Assembly: GCA_009746045.1 (NCBI GenBank)
Contig: RPFO01000299.1
Location: forward strand, 1,938,807 to 2,002,806
Direction of reading: 5' to 3'
Origin: Mesostigma viride
Taxonomy: Eukaryota > Streptophyta > Mesostigmatophyceae > Mesostigmatales > Mesostigmataceae
Length of the DNA stretch: 64,000 bases
The translations under genes and the position numbers were made by a program. A model generated the notes under the pieces. That model saw only the letters and a list, made by a program, of their open reading frames with translations. It had not been told where the DNA came from and made no database searches. This document shows, piece by piece, positions 47,916 to 56,600 of this stretch; the stretch's first letter is position 1, and each line of letters begins with the position of its first letter.

Positions 47916-48500
47916 TTATAACATGCCTCCGTGGGGAGATCATGTAGCACATATTCCATGATGGATGGGGTGGAGGAAGGGCTCCGCGTGATCGAACTAT
48001 GGCTAACTCTAAGCTATCTAGAAAATCCTAACTACACTACTCATCAAAACGCCTCCTCCGCTTGGGGGGAGGGGGCTTGCCCACAGGGTCGGGCGTGTGC
48101 GCCTTGGCAATCTTCTTCCACCGCGTCTTGTCCTGCATGGCAGTCCAAAGACGGGAGAGAGAGTGGATGCGGTGCTCAAATTACTGGGCTGGGACCACTA
48201 GGTCGTCCATCAACATCTGTACGTAGTTCGTGACGTTTTTCCCTACCTTTTTGGCAATGCCCGGCCTTGGGGCCAAGCCAGGTCAGAATGTGCCGCCCTG
48301 GCTGGCCAAGCCGCTGGGGGCCGGCCAGGCCAAGGGCGGTGTCGACCTGGCTGGCCGGTGCGAGCAAGGTGTCCTACAAATGCTATCCTACGCTGCCTAA
48401 TCTCGTCCGAAACACGAGGCCGCGGCATGCACCATGATACAAAGACTCTGATGACGGACGCTCGGAAAACCCCACGTTAAGGACCTGTCGGAGCATCCTG
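47916..48500 (-). pseudogene. Relic of LINE reverse-transcriptase C-terminus and 3' end
   Basis: On the minus strand, fragments read LRQVLNVGFSE..SLYHG (about 48490-48425), then in a shifted frame RPRVSDEIRQRRIAFVGHLAR (about 48428-48360), and then LWTAMQDKTRWKKIAKAHTP ending in TAG near 48041. The IRxRRxxFxGHLAR and DKxRWKKI blocks match the extreme C-terminus of LINE ORF2 proteins. A 3' UTR follows, ending in GTGCTACATGATCTCCC and a TTAAATTTAAT-type tail near 47915. The frame is broken between the blocks and no endonuclease or catalytic RT motif is present, so it is a 5'-truncated dead copy. Confidence 0.6.
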
Positions 48501-48574
48501 TAAACCGTGCCGTCTAGCCTAGCTGCCAGTTTGGGTAAAACCCATGTACCAGCATATTCGCGACAGTCCCGGAA

Positions 48575-48765
48575 CCAACGCCCGAGAGGGGGGGGGTCTA
48601 GCCCCCTCCCCCCCCCCCGACCCCCCGCCCAGCCACGGGAATTCCCCCCGGGGTAAGGGGGTCAGTCAGACCCCCTCCCCCCCCCCATTCGTTGCCACCC
48701 CCGGGGGGTCCGGAAGGGGGGGGGGGTAAGGAAGGCTTGCCCTCCCCCCCCCCGACGTCGACCAA
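48575..48765. repeat. C/G homopolymer-rich low-complexity block
   Basis: Runs of 8-12 C or G alternate with short unique sequence (GGGGGGTCTAGCCCCCTCCC, CCCCCGGGGTAAGGGGGTCA). No coding sense. Likely prone to sequencing error. Confidence 0.8.
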
Positions 48766-48801
48766 GGTTCGCACATGGGAATGACCTTATATATAGTGTT
48801 A

Positions 48802-49230
48802 GAACAGCAGTAGTAGTGTAGAATAGATAGACCGTGGCCAGGTACATGTACGCCTCCTAGAGGCCCTATCCCAGCTACTAAGCCAGTGGCGCGCTTTATT
48901 TAATCATGTACATGTGTGCCTATGATGAGCTAGCCACACTCCAGATGATGCCCAGCTTTATTTAGTTATGTTGTGCCCATGCAGGGAGTCACTCTCTGCT
49001 GAGAAGCCATGCCGTACGTAGCTCTTGTATAGCCATGATGATCTTCCCCCACATGCCACGCTCCCCCTTAACCGGGCATAGCGCGATACATCATGAGGGT
49101 GCAGGTGCCTTGGTGCACCTAGAGCAAGTGTTGTTTACATTCCCACCCTTGCAGGAAGTAGCTAATTAGAATGTATTATAGGCTCATATACCCCTTCTCA
49201 GGGCTATTGAATTGAATTGAATTGAATTGT
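48802..49230 (+). mobile_element. 3' fragment of the ORF1-only LINE-like element, inverted copy
   Basis: Collinear with the 3' UTR of the element at 49231-51297 but in opposite orientation, from AACAGCAGTAGTAGTGTAG to CCTTCTCAGGGCT. It lacks the last 38 bp with the inverted-repeat end. An (ATTGA)n spacer at 49206-49230 joins it to the neighbour, making a palindrome with arms of about 400 bp. Confidence 0.75.
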
Positions 49231-51297
49231 AACATAACTCCGTTGGGAGTATATGTAGCACACAGCCCTTGAGAGGGGGGCATATGGCCTATCATACATC
49301 CTAAGCTACTTCCTGCAAGGGTGGGGATGTAAAGGACCCTTGCTCTAGGTGCACCAGGGCACTTGCATCCCCATGATCTTCAAGCTATGCCCAGCGAAGG
49401 GGGAGCCTGTCATGGGGGGGAAGAGCAGCATAGCTATACAAAGAAGCTAGGGCATGGCGTCTCAGCAGAGAGTTACTCCCTGCATGGGCACAACATAACT
49501 AAATAAAGCTAGGCATCATCTGGGGTGTGGCTCATCATAGGCACACATGTACATGATTAAGGAAAGCGCGTGGCTTAGCTAGGATAGTGCCTCTAGGAGG
49601 CGTACATGTACATGGCCACGGTCTATCTATTCTGCACTACTACTGCTGTATTCCCCTAAGCTGGGGCGTCTGGAGTCGCTGGGGCCGCGGGGGGGGGGGG
49701 GTCGCCTGCCAGGGCTTGTGGCCGACGTAGATGGCCGCCCCCTTCCAGTACACCGGCTGGCCCGCCTTGGTCTGCCGGAGCTGGAGGTACTAGGTCGGCC
49801 ATAGCTCCCGTCGCCGTTGTTGCTGCGCCAGGGTCAGGTCGTCATCAAGGGTGAAGAGAGTCTTCTCGAGCCGCTTGCGGCGTCTGAGAAAAGAAATCTT
49901 GTCCGCCGGGGTCTTAAAGGTGAGAAGGAGCGGGGGCGGCCCTGCCTTACCCCGTGCGCGGGGAAGGCGGTGGGCGGCCAGCGCGATCTCACCGATAAGG
50001 CCCATGCGACCAAGGATTTCTCGCTCAAACGCACGCAAAAGCTTCTCGGAAGTCTCACCTTCCTCCATGGTGAAGTTCTTGACAATGACGTTGAGGCTGC
50101 GCTGGGCGAGCTCGGCCTCCTCGCGGAGGTCAAGCGTCTGCCGTTGGAGCTGGGCTGCGACGGCGGAGGTGGTGGAGGTGGTATGTTGCTTAAGCATGTC
50201 CGCCCAGGTGGTGATGGGAGGAGCATCGCCGGCCAGGCCAGCCGGGGCTGGCTTGGCGGCAATGTCCTTCACCGCCTGGGCGGTGAGGCCTGCCGTGTTC
50301 TGCAGAACCTCGATAGCGATGGCGTTGTCCTTAAGACGCTGGTCGATGTCACGGAGCTGGGCGGTGATGGCGTCGGAGGTGGAGGTGGTGGCGGTGGAGG
50401 AGGCGAGGAGGGTGGAGGTGGCGGTGGAGATGGTGGAGGTGGCGGTGGAAAGGAGGGGAAGCTCGGCAGTCAGCGTGCCGCCGATGGCCGCCACATCTGC
50501 AGCAATGGGGTCCACGTGCTCCTCGAGGACCTCCTTAAGGAGTGAGCGGAGGGAGGATTCGGTTAAGGTGGTGGTGAGAGGCTTGGGGGGCCAAAGCTCC
50601 CCGATGGAGCGTCCAAGGAGGGAAAAGAGAGCGAATTGCTGGAGGAAGGGGCGGTGGAGGCTGGGAATGATGTCGAAAGAGGCGAGACGAACCCAGCGAG
50701 GGTCAAAGAGGCGACCTTGGTTGAAGAGCTGCTTGCATAGTGCAAGAAGCGAGGCGTGCGTTCCATAAAACACGCAGACCAGGATGCGTTCCGGGTTAAG
50801 CGTGTCAAGGAAGCCGGGCTGGCTGGCTTCGGCGACAAAGTCGAGCTCTGTCCAACTCGGCTCGGCAGAGCGACTGCGCTTGGGTTCAGGCGACGCTGCG
50901 GGCGAGGCGGGCTCAGCAGGGGGCTGGGCGACCACTAGAGCTTGGCTAGTGGCGCCGCTGCCTTCTGGGCCGGTTGGCGAAGCTGCAGCCGGGGCTGCAG
51001 ACGTATTTTCATTGCTGAGCGCAGCCGCCAGGCTGCGTTGCGTCGAGAGGCGTTTGCTCATCGTATAGTGCGTTATAGCTTCGGAAAATTATATCAGCAT
51101 GTGCGTCTAAGAAAGACGAAGCGATTGTGATATTCACAGCTGAATTCGGTGCTCAAACGTGAAAGTTATGAGCTCCGACAGCCATGGCAACCTCGTGGCT
51201 CGTGGCTTCCATGCGTTGACAAGCACTCACGCGCATGAGCGCATGTGTCTCAGGGCTATGTGCTACATATACTCCCAACTGACGGAGTTATGTTCCT
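49231..51297 (-). mobile_element. ORF1-only LINE-like element with inverted-repeat ends
   Basis: About 2.07 kb. The 5' end (at 51297, minus strand) reads AGGAACATAACTCCGT and the 3' end, read from 49231 on the plus strand, begins AACATAACTCCGTTGGGAGT. The two ends are inverted repeats over about 40 bp (through GTATATGTAGCACA), with a 4-nt insertion in the 5' copy. The interior holds the 423-residue ORF and a 0.56-kb 3' region without a reverse transcriptase. Further copies: 62119 onward, a 120-bp deletion form at 52751-52870, and fragments at 48802-49205 and near 52985-53100. The 3' end is shared with the LINE ORF2 relic at 47916-48500, suggesting mobilisation in trans. Confidence 0.65.
49790..51061 (-). 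CDS. LINE ORF1p-like protein (mobile element)
   Basis: Intact 423-residue ORF. The N-terminus is Ala/Pro/Ser-rich and ends in a basic KRSRS patch. The middle is Ser/Thr-rich, followed by a helical segment (DIDQRLKDNAIAIEVLQ) that may form a coiled coil. The C-terminal part has the layout of LINE ORF1 RRM and C-terminal domains: AAHRLPRARG, PPLLLTFKTPADKISFLRRR, LFTLDDDLTLAQQQRRRELW. In typical ORF1 proteins this region binds RNA. The stop codon is an extra TAG triplet absent from the copy at 63536-63545; beyond it the frame would continue with PVYWKGAAIYVGHKPW, a plausible ORF1 C-terminus. The protein may therefore be truncated by about 45 residues. Neither ORF2 nor a transposase is attached. 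Confidence 0.65.
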   Translation of the reverse strand: MSKRLSTQRSLAAALSNENTSAAPAAASPTGPEGSGATSQALVVAQPPAEPASPAASPEPKRSRSAEPSWTELDFVAEASQPGFLDTLNPERILVCVFYGTHASLLALCKQLFNQGRLFDPRWVRLASFDIIPSLHRPFLQQFALFSLLGRSIGELWPPKPLTTTLTESSLRSLLKEVLEEHVDPIAADVAAIGGTLTAELPLLSTATSTISTATSTLLASSTATTSTSDAITAQLRDIDQRLKDNAIAIEVLQNTAGLTAQAVKDIAAKPAPAGLAGDAPPITTWADMLKQHTTSTTSAVAAQLQRQTLDLREEAELAQRSLNVIVKNFTMEEGETSEKLLRAFEREILGRMGLIGEIALAAHRLPRARGKAGPPPLLLTFKTPADKISFLRRRKRLEKTLFTLDDDLTLAQQQRRRELWPT

Positions 51298-51401
51298 AAT
51301 TAATAGTGTTAGTATTAAATTTAAAATTAAATTAAATTATATCATAACATGACTCCGTTGGGAGATAATGTAGCACATATTCCTTGCTGGATGGGTGGTG
51401 G

Positions 51402-51811
51402 TCCGGGTTGGGTCAGACGGCACCCTCCTGCGTTTCCGACGCGTCCAGACGCCGTTTCGCGGCCTCGAGTTTCCGACGCGTCCAGACGCCGCCGACGGCG
51501 ACGCGGCCACGTGGGCCTGGAGCCCTGGACTCTGGAGCTACAGTATACAGGTACAGTGTAAATGGCTGATGACGGGCGCGGCGCCCCATGTTGCGGACTG
51601 TGCATCCAAGAACCGCCCATAGTTGTCTCATAATTGGGTCGGTCATTAATTGCCTCATTGGTCGATACCAGGTCACAGTATGCACGCCACCTGACACTGG
51701 CAAGGTTCCACCCTGGCCGTCGGTTTCGCCGTCGGATTCCCCCCCTGAGTTTCCGACGTCGGTTTCCCCCCCTGAGTTTCCGACGTTTCAGACGTCTGAC
51801 CCAACCCGGGT
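51402..51811. repeat. Inverted repeat enclosing TTTCCGACG repeats
   Basis: CCGGGTTGGGTCAGAC near 51402 is exactly complementary to GTCTGACCCAACCCGG near 51796. Near both arms TTTCCGACG recurs, four times in all (about 51437, 51470, 51748, 51776), with GCGTCCAGACGCCG between. No ORF of note. Confidence 0.7.
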
Positions 51812-52032
51812 GGTGGTGGGCGAAGCCGCGTAATCTCGAGAACAAACCTAACACTAAGCTGTCTAGTCTAGAGGATATCCTAACTGTTGTGATATTGCAG
51901 ATCTCGCAGTCACTACTTAAAATATTGGTACGGAATTTGGTACGCCGATATTTTGGGCTATTGCGGGTCTGAGTGTTGTCGGGAATTTCAGGGGTGCGCA
52001 ATCTGACTTTACTTCTTGCGTTCGTCAATATT

Positions 52033-52205
52033 AAGGAGACAACCAGCGCAGGCCAGAAATCGGGAGAATCCGGACCATGGTAGCTCGAGCCTGCCGTTAT
52101 CTTGTCCGCGTGTTCGAGTCGTTCAGGATGATGAAGATGAGTGATGGAAATGTGTAAATTGTGCATTGAAATTATGGCTGGCCGGCTTACGTGTAGAGCG
52201 ACGAG
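52033..52205 (+). repeat. Dispersed SINE-like repeat, copy 4
   Basis: GGAGACAACCAGCGCAGGCC to CTTACGTGTAGAGCGACGA. Close to copy 3. Contains GGTAGCTCGAGCC and GTTCGAGTC, which resemble Pol III A and B boxes 31 nt apart. Confidence 0.8.
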
Positions 52206-52388
52206 ATGATGTTCGTCAATATTGCCCGTTGGCTAGGGCTTATGTGGTCGAATCTCGGTGATGCTATTTTCGGTGGTGACGGCCTATGCGTTTGTGGTCT
52301 GGTAACGGTTGTGACTGTTGGTTGGTTGGTATACTCGACTGGCCGGTGGTTTAATGTTCTGTGGGCGGCGCTGAATGGATCAGTGTAG

Positions 52389-52431
52389 CGCCAAGCAGTA
52401 GTGACAGAAGTCCTGTCACTACTGCTTGGCG
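52389..52431. repeat. Perfect 18-bp hairpin
   Basis: CGCCAAGCAGTAGTGACA at 52389-52406 and its exact complement at 52414-52431, with the 7-nt loop GAAGTCC. No adjacent gene explains it. Confidence 0.9.
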
Positions 52432-52595
52432 TGCTAGGATGACAAAAGCCGACAAAAGTGGTGCGAACGTAACATTGACGGTATTCCACTGTTAATGGCG
52501 TACGTGAGATACAAAGCGGTCGGGGGCTTGTGCTGAGCGCGTCAGATTATTACATTTTCCGTTAAGAAATTTTCTATTCAATATCCATTTAATAC

Positions 52596-52750
52596 AACAC
52601 TAACTACACTACTCAGCAAACGCCCCTTCCGCTTGGGGGGAGGGGGCTTGCCCACAGTGAGGGGTATGAGCCTGGACAATCTTCTGCCACCTTTTCTTGT
52701 ACTGCATAGCAGTCCAAAGAAGAGAGAGGGAGTGAATCAATTGATTAATT
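52596..52750 (-). pseudogene. LINE ORF2 C-terminal relic, second copy
   Basis: Minus strand reads LLWTAMQYKKRWQKIVQAHTP, homologous to LWTAMQDKTRWKKIAKAHTP at 48155-48095. The continuation upstream is cut by the inserted 120-bp element at 52751. Confidence 0.6.
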
Positions 52751-52870
52751 GGGAACATAACTCCCTTGGGAGAATATGTAGCACATATCCCGGTGTACTG
52801 GAAGGGGGCGGCCATCTACGTTGGCCGCAAGCACTGGCATGCGACTCCGGCCCAACGGAGTTATGTTCCT
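52751..52870. mobile_element. 120-bp miniature derivative with terminal inverted repeats
   Basis: Ends are GGGAACATAACTCCCTTGGG and the complement of AGGAACATAACTCCGTTGGG. The interior keeps only the end of the ORF1 region (GGTGTACTGGAAGGGGGCGG). Flanked on both sides by AATTAATT-type sequence. It looks like an internal deletion product of the element at 49231-51297. Confidence 0.75.
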
Positions 52871-52889
52871 AATTAATTAATTAATATCC

Positions 52890-53105
52890 CAGAGAAGGGG
52901 CATATATGGCTTTTAATAAATTCTAATTAAGCTACTTCGTGCAAGGCTTTTAATACATTCTAAGCTTTGGCCGACCTACCTACATCAGCTCGAGCCACGA
53001 GCCACGAGCCACGAGGTAGCCATGGGTGACGGCGGAGCTGATAACTTTCACGTACGTTTGAGCACCGAATTCAGCTGTGTCTTTCTAAGATCGTCAACCC
53101 TGGAC
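52890..53105. mobile_element. Fragments of the ORF1-only element (3' end inverted, then 5' UTR)
   Basis: 52890-52965 (GAGAAGGGGCATATATGGC... TAATACATTCTAAGC) matches the complement of the 3' region near 49150-49200. 52985-53090 (GAGCCACGAGGTAGCCATGG... GAGCACCGAATTCAGC) matches the 5' UTR of both long copies. Confidence 0.6.
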
Positions 53106-53698
53106 TTGATTGCAGCCCTGGGTCGGCCGGACTCGAAACTTAAACGGGGGGGGGGGGGTAAGGACTACGTACGTCTTGTAAACACTAAACAGGGAACTTT
53201 CACTTTACGCGAAACCCTAGGCTAGAGGCTAGGCCAGTGCAGGGCCAGGTGCATGCTGTCACCTGTACCCTTGAGGATGTTGCTTCGCAACTCGCGCGGA
53301 CGTCTCCTGGCAGATACAAGTCACACAACCAATTATTGTACTCCCAATCAATTCTGAAAGAGCCAAAATGGCGGAGGGAGCGCTGCTGGGCCCAGACATC
53401 CAGTAGTTTCGACGAGGGCCTGGCGAGCGCATTAATCGTGCTTCTGGCAGCCTTTTCATACCTTCTGCAGCACAACTGGCTGGTCTCACCACTGGCTACG
53501 CCCGTAATTTTGTTTGGTGTTGTGCCGAGACGGCACTTACTGAGGCCATGGTCACCTGGTCGCACACCATCGATGGCATCGATGTTAGCTTAATGAGCCG
53601 CATGAGCCCCCATGCATTTGACATGGGAGGTTAAATTAGGATCGCTCAGCTGATATATCAAATCTCAATCAGTGTCTCGTCAATATCGTGAAACTGCG

Positions 53699-56600
53699 AT
53701 GGAGCAGTCGTTGGGGTACCGTCCGGCAATGTTGCTGGACGAAGAATTTTTTTCCGGGCCCACGTCTGCACGAGGCCGCACGTACGTCTTTTTGCAAGGG
53801 ATAACACCTGGCGGGTCGCGATTTCAGTCGTTCACGCTGGTTCTAATTCTTATCAACGTCGTCTGTTTCGTCCTCAGCACCGATCCAGACGTGAACCAAG
53901 GTTGGCTGCCCCATGCCTTCACCGTGGTAGAGCTGCTGACGGCAGCAGTATTTTCAGTGGAGTACATTGTCCGCGCCTGGTCCGTAGTTGAGCATACGGC
54001 AGCCGATGGTTCACGCCCGTACATGGGCTGGGCCGGCCGGCTCAAATGGTGTTTGACGGACTTCTACTCCTGGGTGGATCTGGCGGCCATTGTACCAACA
54101 ATCATCGACCAAATTTTCCCACAAAACCTTCCGGCGACCCAGGTAATCACGGCGGTTTGCGCGTCCCCCATTGCCAACAATTAATTTCACGACAATTGAA
54201 CGACTGCATTGAAATCAGCCTGGCTTGTTTATTGCTAGATACCAACTTGGCTACCTGTTTTGCATGTCCCTGTGGACGCTGGGAGGCATGGTAGTCCGGT
54301 ATATCCATGAGTACGGTATATGTGTACGGTACACGTGTACTACAGTTTTCGTTTCGTGACTGCCCAATGCTCCTCTTGGGTGCCATCTGCGTAAGCCTGG
54401 TTTGCACGCGTGTCCTCATGTGTGTGTGGCTCCCGTGTCTACAGTAGGAGAGATGCAGGAGCATGCACGTGGCCACTGTGCAGATGTGGACAGTGGGCAG
54501 TTTGCGTGGGTTTTGGGAATGTCTTGGCGAATTAATATCCAGCAGTTAATATCCTGCTCAAACTTAGTCTAAATCCGTGTACGATGTAAACTATTTCTGG
54601 CTTCCTGCGTAGTTAGTCCCTTGTGCCGCCGTGAGTGGATCATGGGTGTGAGGATACTGGGTGCTGCTTGGGCGGATGGGCGAGTGTACGCAATTTTTCG
54701 GGGAAAATCCAGGCAAGCCGGTCCCAGCTGCACAAAGCAAGTTGTCCCCCCATGATGCTTGGTCTTCATATGGCTGGCCTGCGATGCCGTATGCATGGCG
54801 CCTCCCATGCAAGCCCGCACCTCTCTCCGCCTCGCCACTGTGTCCCCCATTGTCATTTTGAACCCACCCTTTGCGTGCATGTGCCCACCCTGTGCATGTC
54901 TCGTGCTTTTGCCACTTGCCGCGCTGCGACTTGTCGCGTCACCACCACCTGTCATGTTGCCACATATCATGCCATAACTCATTGCATCGCCACCTGCCGT
55001 GCCGTCCCCCCCCCCTCCCCCAGTTCATCCGCCTGCTGCGCGTCTTCTCCATATTGCGCGTGGAGGGCCGCTACCTGGAGGCCTTCACCGCGTTTGATGA
55101 CATTCTGGCAGCCAACGCGCAGCTCTTGCTAGCCAGTGGATTTGTGGGCGCCACGCTGTGGGTCATCCTCGCGTCCCTCTACCACGTGATCGAGCGGGAC
55201 AACCCAGCCATGGTGTGGGTGCACCCTGGGTGCATGCCGCCGGTGGGCACCCACCAGGGGGGCGATGGCATACTGGAGTACAGTGATGGCTGGATGGGAA
55301 TAGATGACGCTGATGGTCGGATTGCAGATACTGACATCATCAATTCCGTCATCGCATCCCCCCTACGGACGCGAATGGACAGGGATGGTGAACGAATATC
55401 GTCCGCAGGTCCCGCGCTGCCCCCCTGTGTGAACCGCTTCCACTCAATCCCCTCCGCCGCCTACTTTGCGCTGCTCAACCTGTTCGGAGAGTTCCCGCTG
55501 CTAGCAAACCACCGGCTGGCAGGCCGCCTCGTCGCATCCTTTGCCGCCGTGGTCGCGGTGGCTGTGTTTGCGGTGCCTACTGGCATCCTCGGGTCGGGCT
55601 TCCAGGACATGGTTGAGCAGCGGAAGCGGGACGACGTGGGTGTGGGTTCGGGCTACTCGAGCCTGCACGAGTCACCGCGTGCAGGCCCCACCTGGATGTT
55701 TTCCCGGTCAGGCGTGCCCCTCCTGGGGCCCAGCCTGCGCGGCAGCCGGTTACAGCGCATGCTGGAGGGCAAGGGGCAGCTGGGGTCACTGTATAAATGG
55801 GTGACGTACGCCACCATTATGCTGGCGGCGGCTGCGATATCCGCCAGCACCCTCCCGGGCCTACAGCTGGGTCACGCGGGGTCCGGCAAGGCTGGCCGTG
55901 GTGGCGGCGGCTATCATAACGCCGGAACGGTTTTGGCGGTGCTGGGTGCCGTCGAGGCCGTCTGCGCGCTCCTGTTCACTATAGATGTAGTGCTGCGGGT
56001 GTGCATGGCAGCCGGCGTGGGCCGCGGGGTCACTTGTGCCCCCGATGCCCCCGGTGCATGGGGCGGGATAGCCCGGTACGTGACCTCCTTCCCCGGTCTT
56101 GTGGACATCGCCGTCGTGGTCCCTTTCCTAGTCCGCGTGGCGCTCTCCTCGCGCCCGCTCACCCACCAGTCCCCGACCGCCCTCGCCGCACTCTCCGTTG
56201 GCGTGCTGTGCGTACTCAAGGCGGAGCGGTACCTGCTCGCCTTCTCTGTGTTCGATGATGTCATCCGCGCCAACGGCCCGGTGCTGGCCATCACCGGATT
56301 TGCCACGCTCGTCGTGTGGGTGCTCGCATCATCACTCATGTACTTTGCGGAACGAGACAACCCGGACCTGGACGTGCGGCAGCATTACCGCTCCGTGCCG
56401 GATGCCATGTGGCTCACGCTGCTCAATCTGTCCGGCGAGTCGCCCCTTTGCGACTACTCCACCGCCGGGCGAATCATCACCGCCCTCGTCGGGCTATTCG
56501 CCGTTGGCCTGTTCAGCATCCCTGTGGGCGTCCTGGGTGCCGGGTTCGAGGAGTGGGTCTCGCGCCAGAACGAGGAAATGCTGGCAGCCGCGAAGCAGAA

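Larger units (their letters stand above)
51298..53698. other. Repeat-rich region upstream of the channel gene
   Basis: Contains a LINE-type 3' end (51346-51400, minus), TTTCCGACG repeats inside a 16-bp inverted repeat (51402-51811), a SINE-like copy (52033-52205), a perfect hairpin (52389-52431), a LINE ORF2 C-terminal relic with a nested 120-bp element (52596-52870), element fragments (52890-53100) and a G-run at 53147. The last 500 bp before the ATG at 53699 show nothing recognisable and should hold the channel promoter. Confidence 0.65.

Noticed and set aside
49817-50768. Long plus-strand ORFs opposite the ORF1p-like gene
   Set aside because: Mirror frames of the GC-rich minus-strand ORF with no recognisable domain.
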